A stretch of DNA of 64,000 nt from Reyranella humidisoli (GCF_019039055.1 NZ_JAHOPB010000001.1:2640001-2704000), one strand, 5' to 3'; numbered from the stretch's first letter, positions 34,501 to 42,958 are shown. The notes: a model not told the origin generated them from the sequence alone. Translations and numbers: made by a program.

Positions 34501-37241
34501 GCGGCCATGCCGCCGTGGCCGCCGTGGACCATCACGCTCATGTCGATCGAATTGCTCAACTCCGCTTCCGCGTTCGCGTCGAAGCTCAGGAGAGAGGTGG
34601 CGGAGCCGCCAGCGCCGGCCGCTCCGCCCGTGCTGTCGCCGCCCCAGCCACCATCCGCGATCTGCCCCAGAATCAGGGCGCCACCCGCGCTGTACCCGGA
34701 GACGGCGTCGTTCTGGAAAACGGCGGCACCCGCGCCGCCGTCGGCGCCTTCGTTGCCTGAACCGCCGTCGCCGCCGGCCGACTCGGCGCCGACCAGGACG
34801 TCGAGGCCGAAATCGGACGTGCCGCGCGAGGTTGCCGAGGCCGATCCGCCGCTGCCGCCGGAAAAGCCGTCGCCCTCGCCGCTGCCGCCGCTGCCGCCCT
34901 GGGCGGAAGCAGAGGCGAAGACCGCACCGGTGTCGGGGTCCGTCCCCGAAGAGCTGACATTCGTCGAAGCCGTGGCCACGCCGCCATCGGCGCCGTGGCC
35001 AACACCGGTGCTGTCGACCGAGCCGCCGTCGCCACCGGTCGCGAGGGTGCTGCCGCGCACCAGGTTGGTCGCCGACAGGACGAGGGTGGCGGTGCCGGTG
35101 GCGCCGGTGCGGGCAGTCCCGATGCCGCCGCCGCCATTGCCGCCGGCCGCCGCGAGATTCACTTCCAGTTGGTAGGTGACGGCATCGTTGAGGGTGAGGG
35201 TGGAGGCCGCCGCGCCGCCGCGGCCGGCATAGACGCCGGCGGTGCCGGAATCGCCGCCGTTGCCGCCGATTGCGCCCTGGTTGAGGGTGAGGTTGGCGGT
35301 GCCGCCGCTGGTGAGGGCCGTGCTGAGCGTACTGGTGCCGCCCATGCCGCCGCCCGCGCCGGCCAACCCGTTGCCGCCGTTGCCGCCGATCTGAGTGAGG
35401 TTGGCCGCTGCCGTAGCGTCCGAGAGGGCCTGGGCGGTGCCGGCGTTCGTGAGGCTCGCCCCCATGCCGCCGTACTCGCCAGCGCCCGATCCGTTGCCGC
35501 CGGCGCCGCCGACGATGGCAACATTCGCCGCCGCGAGGCCAGAGCCGTTCGCGATGGCCGAGCCGCTGGCGCTGCCGCCGGCACCGCCCGTGACGGGGTT
35601 GGTACCGAGGGTAGAGCCACCCCTGCCGCCGACCGCCGTGACGTTCGCGGTCACGATGAAGCCGGTGCCGGACGACGAAGCGTCGGCCGTGCCGCCCTTG
35701 CCGCCGGTCCCGGCCGCGGTGTCGCTGCCGCCGCCTCCGGTCGCCAGGGTATTGGCCGTCACCACACTCACGGCTTCGGCGGTCGCGTCGGCATGGGCCG
35801 AACCGCCGGTGCGGCTGCGTCCCGCCGTGTCGACGCTGCCGGCGTTGCCGCCCTGGGCCATGGAGGTCAGCGCTGCATTGTGGTTGGTGGCGGTCCCGCC
35901 CTCGAGGCTGGAAGAGGCGGAGCCCGCGATACCGGCATAGCCGCCGCCGGTCGCCGCGCCGCCGTCGCCACCCGTTGCATACTGTTCGAGGCCGATAGAA
36001 TAGGTCGACGGGCGGGCCGAAGCGGTGTTCGTCGCGTCGATGGACGCGCCCCTGCCACCGTTGGCGCCGGCGAGACCCAGGCCGCCGTCGCCGCCCGTGA
36101 GGGCCGCGATCGCCGTCATGTCGCTGAGCGCCGCCTCGACACAGGCGGTGGCGTCCGCCATGCCGCCGGTGCCGCCGGTTAGGCCTGCACCGCTGGCCGT
36201 TCCGCCGGTGCCGCCCTGGGCACTTGCACCGATCGAGAAAACGCCGCTTGCGGCGGTTGTGAGACCCGTCGCAGAGGCGGTCGCGCTGCCGCCAGCCGAG
36301 CCGTTGCCCGCAGCCGATGCGCCGGCATCGCCACCGACGGCTGCAGCGCCGCCGAAAAGCCAACCGGCGGCGGTAACGTCGAGGATTGCCGCGCCGGCGC
36401 CGCCGGTGCGGCCGGTCTGGCCGTCGCCGCCATCGCCGCCCGCGCCTGTCACCTGGACTTCCACGATGTTGCTGATGTCAGCCTGGATCGTGTCGTCGAA
36501 GTTCAGCATCGAGGTGCCGTTGCCCGCCAGGCCGCCAATGCCCGTGCCGCCCGCAGTGCCGCCGTCGCCGCCGGTCGCGGTCTGCCTCAAGATCAGCACG
36601 CCGTTTGGCGTCGAGCCGCTAACCGCATCGATCAGCGTGCTGGAGGCGCCGACTCCACCGGCATTGGCGCCGCTCGAATCGCCGCCATTGCCCCCGGTCT
36701 GGTTCACCGTCGCGCGTGCGTCGATGCCGGGGCCGGCGCCGGCGCGCGCTTCGGCCGTCGAGCCCACGGCGGCGCCGCCCGACCCGCCGATCGCTCCATT
36801 GCCGCCATTGCCGCCGGTGGCCGTGCTGGTGGCCTGGGCGGTGCCATCCGTGTTGCGCGCGGTCGACGTCGCGCGGGCGCTGCCGCCGCCGCCGCCCGCA
36901 GCGCCAAGACCGCCCGAAGCGGGCACGCCGGCATCGCCGCCATCGCCCGCCGCGGCCGTCGACGTGGCGGTCACCGGGGACGGATCGTTGATCCAGGCCC
37001 GCGCCGCGGAGATTGCCGAGCCGCCCTTGCCGCCCGCACCCGAGTCGCCGGTCGTCTCGGCACCGTTACCGCCGGCGCCGCCGGCGCCGCCATTGGCTGT
37101 CGCAATGGATCGGTTGTCGGTCGGAAGGGAGTTCGGGGCCGTCGCCTTGCCGCCGGCGCCGCCGGCGGTGCCGGGCGCGTTGACCGTGGCACCGTTTTCG
37201 CCGGCCAGTCCGGCAGTACCGTCGACGATGACTTCACTCAT
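31524..37241 (-). CDS. Giant PGRS-like Gly/Ala-rich repeat protein, predicted type I secretion substrate
   Basis: 1905 residues from the ATG at 37241 (MSEVIVDGTAGLAGENGATV), with no N-terminal signal peptide. Residues ~20-1700 are GGxGG motifs alternating with A/T/S-rich strands. A block L-x-Q-x-A-(T)-GGxGG recurs seven times, encoded near 36583, 35983, 35277, 34664, 33928, 33350 and 32630. Spacings alternate at about 600 and 715 bp, so a larger unit of ~1310 bp (~437 residues) repeats. The last ~200 residues are non-repetitive and acidic (LDFVVNLSALPAVDNLLMGF, FDWNDPEDALAFF). The protein ends APHDFLLV, an acidic residue plus hydrophobics as in type I secretion signals. Mycobacterial PGRS proteins look similar in composition only. 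Likely a surface or matrix protein. Confidence 0.85.
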   Translation of the reverse strand: MSEVIVDGTAGLAGENGATVNAPGTAGGAGGKATAPNSLPTDNRSIATANGGAGGAGGNGAETTGDSGAGGKGGSAISAARAWINDPSPVTATSTAAAGDGGDAGVPASGGLGAAGGGGGSARATSTARNTDGTAQATSTATGGNGGNGAIGGSGGAAVGSTAEARAGAGPGIDARATVNQTGGNGGDSSGANAGGVGASSTLIDAVSGSTPNGVLILRQTATGGDGGTAGGTGIGGLAGNGTSMLNFDDTIQADISNIVEVQVTGAGGDGGDGQTGRTGGAGAAILDVTAAGWLFGGAAAVGGDAGASAAGNGSAGGSATASATGLTTAASGVFSIGASAQGGTGGTASGAGLTGGTGGMADATACVEAALSDMTAIAALTGGDGGLGLAGANGGRGASIDATNTASARPSTYSIGLEQYATGGDGGAATGGGYAGIAGSASSSLEGGTATNHNAALTSMAQGGNAGSVDTAGRSRTGGSAHADATAEAVSVVTANTLATGGGGSDTAAGTGGKGGTADASSSGTGFIVTANVTAVGGRGGSTLGTNPVTGGAGGSASGSAIANGSGLAAANVAIVGGAGGNGSGAGEYGGMGASLTNAGTAQALSDATAAANLTQIGGNGGNGLAGAGGGMGGTSTLSTALTSGGTANLTLNQGAIGGNGGDSGTAGVYAGRGGAAASTLTLNDAVTYQLEVNLAAAGGNGGGGIGTARTGATGTATLVLSATNLVRGSTLATGGDGGSVDSTGVGHGADGGVATASTNVSSSGTDPDTGAVFASASAQGGSGGSGEGDGFSGGSGGSASATSRGTSDFGLDVLVGAESAGGDGGSGNEGADGGAGAAVFQNDAVSGYSAGGALILGQIADGGWGGDSTGGAAGAGGSATSLLSFDANAEAELSNSIDMSVMVHGGHGGMAADTTEAAGKGGDAKATATLLTTTEAGAIADALGGSGGDALLAADAGAGGSAEGSASASGAEADAETVAQGGDGGHVVDASGVRAPGDGGRGGDVTLASANANATGTTASASASGIGGNGGDGSGAGRAGGAGGSVSGVTADADAVTDASASVLAIGGDGGQGLDGATGGDGATVVLANAVEASGDTTVTLSQSATGGRGGASDGGTGGAAGRAYSNLNLVNAGASSVSVSIEAAGGEGGDGNVGQSGGRATLDGDVTASALESNGSATGGAGGDSSTAKGGTGGNAIATVSANASVGGTTVDVTAQGGAGGDSAMAGMRGGAGGWAMATAEGIAQTNGIVDVRAEQIGGNGGNGSSGADGGAGRASSMTDAVSGETSGHLELEQVATGGRGGDSSGGYAGLGGAASSILSVNKTTDDLPTELNGKTLAVSGDNGKVMSGTANGKMGANALASTSMTGTDQVAAFAEASAGEGTTTDLGRAGAGGAAAASASAISNATGATPSTGATASAQGGRGGATNATLSAGGAGGAADGVTATATGGSTATAAVAGRGGEGGAGPTGGNGGTVSNLLAIATGTTQATATAEAWGGQGGDGATSGRGGNGASVSLTDSARAFTDGGEATLSQTVFAGGGGDATDGLGGDGGDAYSSLSFDDQSAPTHSATLAVAAYAFGGDGGMGVERGNGGDSEAHATVPGVESGQLAEVSAYAEAGDGEVGGNAFAFASGMSTQASTAAATAHGGRGDSVSGSAWATASMDSGAAGPSTVSANAFAAGSVDGDVVTSISIELDGSGDGLQTASALASYGYDADPIDATLLGHVTASPSSADVDAILDGNPNIATGFSDATSYFAIVELGATSGANGTTDQTAGGTLDFVVNLSALPAVDNLLMGFYDGNIELDGFTTMSFTISVDGVEVTDFDWNDPEDALAFFSDNFVDYGPISELDLNEDGLLEFSIAFSMVTAPIGNGFFGSILIGDPPPALPVLPEAPHDFLLV

Positions 37242-37428
37242 GACACACTCCACTCAGCCGTAGCTCTGCTGTTATCTGCAGCCACTGCGAAATTTACGCA
37301 TTGTCCCTTAGCGAACAGACAGGAACTAGGGAAGCTCTTCGCGAGAGTGTGTCCGGACTTTCAGGAACGGCACGCGCCGGGGATCGATCGAGAATTGTGG
37401 CAACAGCGCGAGGACTTGGCGCCCGCTG

Positions 37429-38676
37429 CTACCGCACGCGATCGCCTACAAGATTCGCGGGGCGCATCATCAGGAAGGCGACGAGCGTGATCAGGATCAG
37501 CATGCCGATGCTGGCGAAGGCGAGGCCCCAGGCCATCGGCGACATGCCGCCCGCGAGGTCGAGGGTCCAGCCGACGACGAGGGGGCCGACGAAGCCGCCA
37601 GCATAGCCCAGCGTCGAATGCACCGCGAGAGTGGCGCCGCGGCGCGCGGGATCGGCGTTGCCGGCGGCGCCCGCCGTCACCGACGAGGAATCGAGCCACA
37701 CGACCATGCCGTAGGCGATCAGCAGGCCGACCGCGAGCCAGTAGCTGGTCGAGCCCGCGAAGCCCACGATGGCGGCAAAGCCGATCGACAGGATCATCGC
37801 GGTGGCGACGAGGCGGCGGCGGCCGAAGCGGATCGAGGCCTCGTTGCCCACGACGCTGGCCAGCGTGCCGAGCAGCGCCAGCACCGTGACGACGAGGGCG
37901 GGCGAGAGCGTCTCGTCCTTGAGGCCGGTATGGGTGGCGACGAAGGCGAGGAAGGCCACGCCCCAGCCGCGCAGCGCGCTCATCTCCAGCGTGTGCACGC
38001 AATAGACGACCGAGTAGGCGAAGGACGATCTGTTGCGGATCACCGGCCGGAAGTCGAACAGGCCGCCGCCCGCCGATTTGCCCGGTGCCGATTTACCCGT
38101 CGTCGATGCCTGCGGCGCTGGCCGCGACGGCACGACCGAGGCCACCATCACCCAGGCGATGAAGGCGGTCGCGGCCGAGAACACGAAGGCCGAGCGCCAG
38201 CCGAACTGGTCGGCCAGCACGTCGCCCAGCAGGTACGATGCCGCGCCCGAGATGCCGATGCTGGCGGCATGGCCGGTGACGGCGCGCGACATCAGCTTGG
38301 GCGACACCTGGTCGGCGAGCAGCTTCAGCCCGGTCATGTAGGTGCCGGCCCAGCCCAGCCCGGCCAGCGCGCGCGTGGCCATCGCCGACCAGAAGCCGTC
38401 GGCCGTCAGCCCGAACAGCAGGTGCCCCGCCACGGTGCAGGCGACGCCGAACAGGTAGATGCGCTTGGCGTCGACACGGTCGGTGAGCGTCACCAGCACC
38501 GGCACCGAGACCATGTAGGCGCCGAAAAAGATGGCGGTGATCCAGCCGGCCTCGCTGTTGGAAAGGCTCCAGCGCTCCATCATCTGCGGCAGCAGCGCGG
38601 GCCAGAAGCCGGCGCCGAGCTGCACGAAGATCTGCGCCGCGCAGACGACCGCGACGAGGCGTGCACCCGATTTCAT
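37429..38676 (-). CDS. MFS transporter (last gene of the arsenic-linked operon)
   Basis: 415 residues with about 12 membrane segments. The ATG at 38676 directly follows GGAGACGGGAGGG. The MFS loop 2-3 motif reads LTDRVDAKRIYLFG. A hydrophilic central loop (ASTTGKSAPGKSAGGG) separates the two halves. It starts 14 bp after the preceding MFS gene. It may export an organic substrate rather than arsenic itself. The operon position is the only link to arsenic. Confidence 0.75.
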   Translation of the reverse strand: MKSGARLVAVVCAAQIFVQLGAGFWPALLPQMMERWSLSNSEAGWITAIFFGAYMVSVPVLVTLTDRVDAKRIYLFGVACTVAGHLLFGLTADGFWSAMATRALAGLGWAGTYMTGLKLLADQVSPKLMSRAVTGHAASIGISGAASYLLGDVLADQFGWRSAFVFSAATAFIAWVMVASVVPSRPAPQASTTGKSAPGKSAGGGLFDFRPVIRNRSSFAYSVVYCVHTLEMSALRGWGVAFLAFVATHTGLKDETLSPALVVTVLALLGTLASVVGNEASIRFGRRRLVATAMILSIGFAAIVGFAGSTSYWLAVGLLIAYGMVVWLDSSSVTAGAAGNADPARRGATLAVHSTLGYAGGFVGPLVVGWTLDLAGGMSPMAWGLAFASIGMLILITLVAFLMMRPANLVGDRVR

Positions 38677-38690
38677 CCCTCCCGTCTCCG

Positions 38691-39908
38691 TCACTTTTTC
38701 TTACCTCCCGATCGCATGTCGACGAAGCCGAGTGTGGCAGCAACGACGGCGAACCCCAGAAAAACCGTATAGGCCGTCGGCGGGGACCACAGGAACGCCA
38801 GCGGTCCGGCTGCCGCGCCGGACACGCCGATCACGAACAGGGTGCCGCGGATGCTCCCGAGGTGCCTGAGGCCGAAGGACTCGGCGAGCCCGGCCGAATA
38901 GACGATCTGCAAGGTGCCGATCATGGCACCCAGCGTGGCCGCGTAGGCTGTCCCGCCCCCGAGCGTTGGCCGGGTCCACAGGCAGATGATGGAAAAGGCG
39001 AGGAAGCAGAGGCCAAGAAGCCCGACCGGCCGGGCTCCGAGGCGGTCCACGAGCGCGCCGCTGCACAGGGTGGCGATCGCCTGGGCCAAGGTCATCGCGC
39101 CCAGCAGGTGGATGGCGCTGTCGCGCGCGAGGCCCGCCTCGCCCATGGCGCGAACATGGTCGAGCATGAGCGCCGTGCCGACACCGTTGGAGAGTACGGT
39201 GATGAAACCGAAATACCAGAACGCGACCGTCCGCACGCTCTCGGCCAAGGTGAAGCCGATTGCCGGCATGGCTCTGCCGCCACGCGGCCGGCCGAAATCG
39301 CGGGTGTTGCCGTTGTCTTCGGGCTTGTTGCGATAGAATGCCAATCCAACGGGGAGCATGATCGCCAGCACGCCGCCGGCCAGTGCCAGATAGGCCGTTC
39401 GCCAGCCGTCGCTCTGGATGATGGGTTCGACCAGCGGTGGAATGACGAGGCCGCCCAGCGCCAGCCCCATCATCGCCAGCGCCGTGATGCGCCCGCGAAA
39501 GCGGTCAAACCAGAGATTGACCATCTGCATGGTGACAAGGCTCAACCCGGCAATGGCCGAAGCGCGCAGGACCAGGAAGCCGAGGCCCAGCGACCAAGCA
39601 TTGCCGATCATGCTCATGACGGCACAGGCGCCGGCGACCGCGGCGACCACCGGCACGATCAGGCGGCGCGGACCGAAGCGGTCGACGAGCCGGCCGATCA
39701 AGGGCGCCGTCAGGATGCCCAGGAACGTGCCCAGGCTGTAGAGTATCAGGACCTGTCCGCGGTCGAGCCCGAGGTCCGACGCGATCGGATCGATGAAGGC
39801 AGAGACGCCGACGGTTTGGCCGGGCGTCGTGGCGAAGACGCCGATCAGGGAAGCAATCGCGACGAACATGCCGCGCCGCGCCGAGGGTTTTGACTGGTCA
39901 GTCGCCAT
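38691..39908 (-). CDS. MFS transporter, monocarboxylate-transporter-like
   Basis: 405 residues and 12 predicted membrane segments. The loop 2-3 motif is PLIGRLVDRFGPRRLIVPV, and the N-terminal GQTVGVSAFIDPIASDLGLD is like that of oxalate/formate and monocarboxylate MFS proteins. It overlaps the upstream MFS gene by 11 bp (39898-39908). Substrate unknown; the operon context includes ArsA, ArsR and a flavoprotein. Confidence 0.75.
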   Translation of the reverse strand: MATDQSKPSARRGMFVAIASLIGVFATTPGQTVGVSAFIDPIASDLGLDRGQVLILYSLGTFLGILTAPLIGRLVDRFGPRRLIVPVVAAVAGACAVMSMIGNAWSLGLGFLVLRASAIAGLSLVTMQMVNLWFDRFRGRITALAMMGLALGGLVIPPLVEPIIQSDGWRTAYLALAGGVLAIMLPVGLAFYRNKPEDNGNTRDFGRPRGGRAMPAIGFTLAESVRTVAFWYFGFITVLSNGVGTALMLDHVRAMGEAGLARDSAIHLLGAMTLAQAIATLCSGALVDRLGARPVGLLGLCFLAFSIICLWTRPTLGGGTAYAATLGAMIGTLQIVYSAGLAESFGLRHLGSIRGTLFVIGVSGAAAGPLAFLWSPPTAYTVFLGFAVVAATLGFVDMRSGGKKK

Positions 39909-41076
39909 GGTTCGCCTGCGCCGCAGGCTGGCGGATCATCCAGAGACCCACGAACGCCGCGACGCACAGAGCGGAGGAAACGAACAGGACCCCGGCGCCG
40001 AGCCGGTCGATCAAGAGGGCGAACACGAAGGGCGCGCCGGCCGACAGGAAGCGCGAGGGTGCGCCGAGGATGCCGAGTCGATAGCCGTAGTTGGCCGGGC
40101 CGTAGAGCGAGAGTGGCACCGTCCCGCGCGCGATGGTGAGGATGCCGTTGCCCGAGCCGTGCAGCACGGCGAAGGCGCTGGCCGCGACGCCGCCGCCCGC
40201 CGCCAGGATGACGGCCGCGCCTATGGGATGGGTCACGCAGGCGAGCCGCGCCGAGGTCAGCGGATGGAAGCGGCCGAGCGGTCCGGCTTCGAGCAGACGC
40301 GCGGCGACCTGCGCGGGGCCGATCAGCACGCCGGCGGCGATGGCCTGTGCCGGCGAGGCGCCCGCCGCTTCGAGGATGCGCGGGAAGTGCGCGGCCATGC
40401 CGGCCGACACGATCCAGACCGCCGAGAAGGCGAAGGCCAGCAGGATCATCGTGCGGTCGAGCGGCACGGCTTCGACCGAAGCCGCCTTGCCTGCCGGGCC
40501 GACTGCGAGTCCCGCGGGGCGCGGCAGCATCCAGTAATTGAGCGGCAGGCCGACGAAGAGATGCACGGCGGCCCACAGGAGGCAGGTCTCGCGCCATCCC
40601 AGCGTGGCGGCGCCCCAGGCGGTGAGCGGCCAGCCGATGGTGCTGGCGAAGCCCGCGATCAGCGTGATGCCGGTGATCGGCTTGCGCGCCGCCATGCCGT
40701 AGAGGCGGCCGAGCACGGCAAAGGCGGCATCGTAGAGACCGAGGCCCATGCCGATGCCGATGACGATCCACGCCGCGACCAGCAGCGCGAGCGAGTGCGC
40801 TGCGGCGAGCAGGCAGAGGCCGGTCGCGAACAGCACGCTCGACGCCGCGAGCACGCCGTTGCCGCCGGCGCGATCGATCGCCCGCCCGACCTTCGGCCCG
40901 AGCAGGGCCGACAGGACGAGGGAGGCCGAGAAGGTGCCGAACACCCAGTTGGTCGACACGCCGGTATCGCCGGCGATCCTGTCGGCGATGATCGCGGGCA
41001 GGTAGTAGCTCGAGGCCCAGGCCAGGGTCTGTGTCGATCCCAGGACGACAACGGTCAGGAATCGACTGTTATGCAT
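39898..41076 (-). CDS. MFS transporter downstream of the arsenic flavoprotein
   Basis: 392 residues and about 12 membrane segments. It begins FLTVVVLGSTQTLAWASSYY, with the loop KVGRAIDRAGGNGVLA. The start lies 15 bp after the flavoprotein stop and the end overlaps the next MFS gene, so translation is coupled. The close pairing with the Cys-tailed flavoprotein suggests that this one may export its product (inference). Confidence 0.75.
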   Translation of the reverse strand: MHNSRFLTVVVLGSTQTLAWASSYYLPAIIADRIAGDTGVSTNWVFGTFSASLVLSALLGPKVGRAIDRAGGNGVLAASSVLFATGLCLLAAAHSLALLVAAWIVIGIGMGLGLYDAAFAVLGRLYGMAARKPITGITLIAGFASTIGWPLTAWGAATLGWRETCLLWAAVHLFVGLPLNYWMLPRPAGLAVGPAGKAASVEAVPLDRTMILLAFAFSAVWIVSAGMAAHFPRILEAAGASPAQAIAAGVLIGPAQVAARLLEAGPLGRFHPLTSARLACVTHPIGAAVILAAGGGVAASAFAVLHGSGNGILTIARGTVPLSLYGPANYGYRLGILGAPSRFLSAGAPFVFALLIDRLGAGVLFVSSALCVAAFVGLWMIRQPAAQANHGD

Positions 41077-41091
41077 CGAGGCCCGGTGCGA

Positions 41092-42522
41092 TCACTGGAC
41101 TTTAGGGCCGCAACAGCCCGTGGCCTGCGCGGCGGGCTTGGCGGGCGCGCCGCAGCTCGACGCGGTGGTGGTGGCGGCGGGCGCGGCACAGCCGGAGGTG
41201 GCCACGGGTCCGCAGCAGCCCGATGCGGCGGCGGCGGTACCCGCGAGCGCTGATGTGAGCGATGCGGGGGCACCGTTGCACACGCCGGTTTCCGGCAGGA
41301 CCAGTTCGACCTTGCGCGCGGCTTCATGGTCGCCCGCGATCTCGGCGGCGATCGAGCGGACCTGCTCGTAGCCCGTCATCATCAGGAAGGTGGGCGCGCG
41401 GCCGTAGGACTTCATGCCGGCGAAGTAGAAGCCGGATTCGGGCTGGGCCAGCTCGCGCGCGCCGTGGGGGCGCACGCTGCCGCAGCTATGCTCGTTGGGA
41501 TCGATCAGCGGCGCCAGCGCCGGCGGGCATTCGAGCGCGGGATCGAGCGACAGCCGGATCTCGCGCAGGAAGTCGAGGTCGGGCCGGAAGCCGGTCGAGA
41601 CGACGAGTTCGTCGACCGCGACGTGGCGACCGGGGCAGCCCGCGGCCGCGACGATGATGCGCTCGCCCTCGCGCGCGATGCGGTTCACGCGGAAGCCGCT
41701 CTCGGTCTGGATGCGGCCGCTCGTCACCAGGTTGGCGAAGGCGGTGCCCAGCGCGCCGCGCGCCGAGAGCTGGTCGGCCGCGCCACCGCCGAACGACTTC
41801 TCCGGCGACTCGCCGCGCAAGAGCCAGACGATCTCGGTCGTTGGCACCTCGTCCTTCAGCCGGGCGAGGTCGATCAGTGTGCCGACGGCGGAATGGCCGG
41901 CGCCCAGCACGGCCACGCAGCGCCCGGCATAGCGCGCGCGGTCGCGGCCTAGCACGTCGGGCATGCCGTAGGCGATGCGGTCCTGCGCCTCGTGCTCGCC
42001 GACCGCGGGCAGGCCGTTGGCGCCGGCGGGGTTGGGCGAGAACCAGGTGCCGGTGGCGTCGATGACGGCGTCGGCGCGCAGCACCTCGGGGCCTTTGCCG
42101 TTCTGGTAGCGGATCTCGAACGGCGCGGCGTCACGGCCCTTCGTCTTCACCTTGTCGAAGCCGGCGCGGCCGATCGCCGTCACCAGGCTCTGGGTACGGA
42201 TGCGGTCCTTGAGCGGCGTGCGCGTCGCCAGCGGTTCGAGATACTGCTCCACCAGCTCCGCGCCGGTCGGATAGTGGTCGGGTTGCGGCCGGTTCCAGCC
42301 GGCGCCCGCCAGCAGCCGCTCCGCCGCCTTGTCGATATTGTATTCCCAGGGCGAGAACATGCGGACATGGCGCCACTGGCGCACCGCATGGCCGACCGAG
42401 GAACCTGCCTCGAGCACGACGGGCTCCAGCCCGCGCTCCAGAAGATGCGCGGCAGCGGCGAGGCCGACGGGGCCGGCGCCGATGACGGCGACCGTCTTCG
42501 GACGGGTGATCGAATCGGGCAT
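41092..42522 (-). CDS. FAD/NAD(P)-binding monooxygenase-like flavoprotein with cysteine-rich tail (ArsO-like)
   Basis: 476 residues. The FAD Rossmann motif is VAVIGAGPVGLAAAAHLLER, a second nucleotide-binding site is VAVLGAGHSAVGTLIDLARL, and the ATGTW and ELVVSTGFRPD segments fit flavin monooxygenases. The enzyme part ends near residue 410. The last ~60 residues hold seven Cys: VCNG, GCCGP, GCAAP, SCGAP and GCCGP. Vicinal Cys pairs bind As(III) in ArsD and related proteins. In arsenic clusters such flavoproteins are called ArsO, with an unproven role. An ArsR-type box lies 17 bp upstream. Confidence 0.8.
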   Translation of the reverse strand: MPDSITRPKTVAVIGAGPVGLAAAAHLLERGLEPVVLEAGSSVGHAVRQWRHVRMFSPWEYNIDKAAERLLAGAGWNRPQPDHYPTGAELVEQYLEPLATRTPLKDRIRTQSLVTAIGRAGFDKVKTKGRDAAPFEIRYQNGKGPEVLRADAVIDATGTWFSPNPAGANGLPAVGEHEAQDRIAYGMPDVLGRDRARYAGRCVAVLGAGHSAVGTLIDLARLKDEVPTTEIVWLLRGESPEKSFGGGAADQLSARGALGTAFANLVTSGRIQTESGFRVNRIAREGERIIVAAAGCPGRHVAVDELVVSTGFRPDLDFLREIRLSLDPALECPPALAPLIDPNEHSCGSVRPHGARELAQPESGFYFAGMKSYGRAPTFLMMTGYEQVRSIAAEIAGDHEAARKVELVLPETGVCNGAPASLTSALAGTAAAASGCCGPVATSGCAAPAATTTASSCGAPAKPAAQATGCCGPKVQ

Positions 42523-42538
42523 GTCTGATCTCCTATAC

Positions 42539-42554
42539 TTCTAGAATATTGGAA
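42539..42554 (-). promoter_or_regulatory. ArsR-box copy 1 (before the flavoprotein)
   Basis: TTCTAGAATATTGGAA, an imperfect dyad (TTC..GAA), lies 17 bp upstream of the flavoprotein start. It matches the copy at 42943 in 15 of 16 bases. The island is otherwise GC-rich, which makes the pair stand out. Confidence 0.7.
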
Positions 42555-42579
42555 GGACTGGGCGCAACAAAATCGTCAT

Positions 42580-42900
42580 CTAGGCGACGCGCGCCGCCAC
42601 GTTGGGCGGGCAGACACCGTCGGCGCAGCATTGCTCGGCCATGTAGCCCAGCAACTCGTGCATCAGCTCGTAGTTGGCATGGCACACCAGCGTCGCACCT
42701 TCGCGCACCTGCGTGACGAGGCCCACGATCACCAGCGACTTGATGTGATGCGAGAGGGTCGAGGCGGCGACGTCGAGTTTGGTCTGAAGCCGGCCGACCG
42801 GCATGCCCTCGGCACCGGCCCGCACCAGGGCGCGATAGATCTTCAGGCGGGTCGGATTGCCCAGCGCTTCGAGCCGGGCGGCGGCGTCGTCGAGTTTCAT
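42580..42900 (-). CDS. arsR: ArsR-family metalloregulator
   Basis: 106 residues from the ATG at 42900; a GTG six codons upstream is possible. The winged HTH is LEALGNPTRLKIYRALVRAG and LDVAASTLSHHIKSLVIVGL. Cysteines lie in LVCHANYE and in the C-terminal EQCCADGVCPP, a vicinal pair plus one, as in ArsR proteins whose As(III) site is at the C-terminus. It represses in the absence of arsenite or antimonite. Identical-looking boxes lie upstream of it (42943) and downstream, in front of the flavoprotein (42539). Confidence 0.88.
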   Translation of the reverse strand: MKLDDAAARLEALGNPTRLKIYRALVRAGAEGMPVGRLQTKLDVAASTLSHHIKSLVIVGLVTQVREGATLVCHANYELMHELLGYMAEQCCADGVCPPNVAARVA

Positions 42901-42942
42901 ACTGTCGAATGTAGGCACGGCGCCCGGAGAGTCAAACCATAT

Positions 42943-42958
42943 TTCTAGAATCTTGGAA
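42943..42958 (-). promoter_or_regulatory. ArsR-box copy 2 (before arsR)
   Basis: TTCTAGAATCTTGGAA lies 42 bp upstream of the arsR ATG and downstream of the arsA stop. It differs by one base from the copy at 42539. The two probably form an autoregulatory pair. This implies that arsR has its own promoter even though it follows arsA. Confidence 0.7.

Noticed and set aside
31524..37241. Long open frames on both strands across the glycine-rich gene, and an appearance of CRISPR-like repetition
   Set aside because: The GCC/GGC-rich repeats keep all frames open. Only the minus-strand frame gives an ordered protein with a non-repetitive acidic C-terminal domain. Repeat units are codon-based and variable, without fixed-length spacers.
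31524..37241. Mycobacterial PE_PGRS assignment
   Set aside because: There is no PE domain at the N-terminus, and all surrounding genes are proteobacterial in type. The likeness is compositional.
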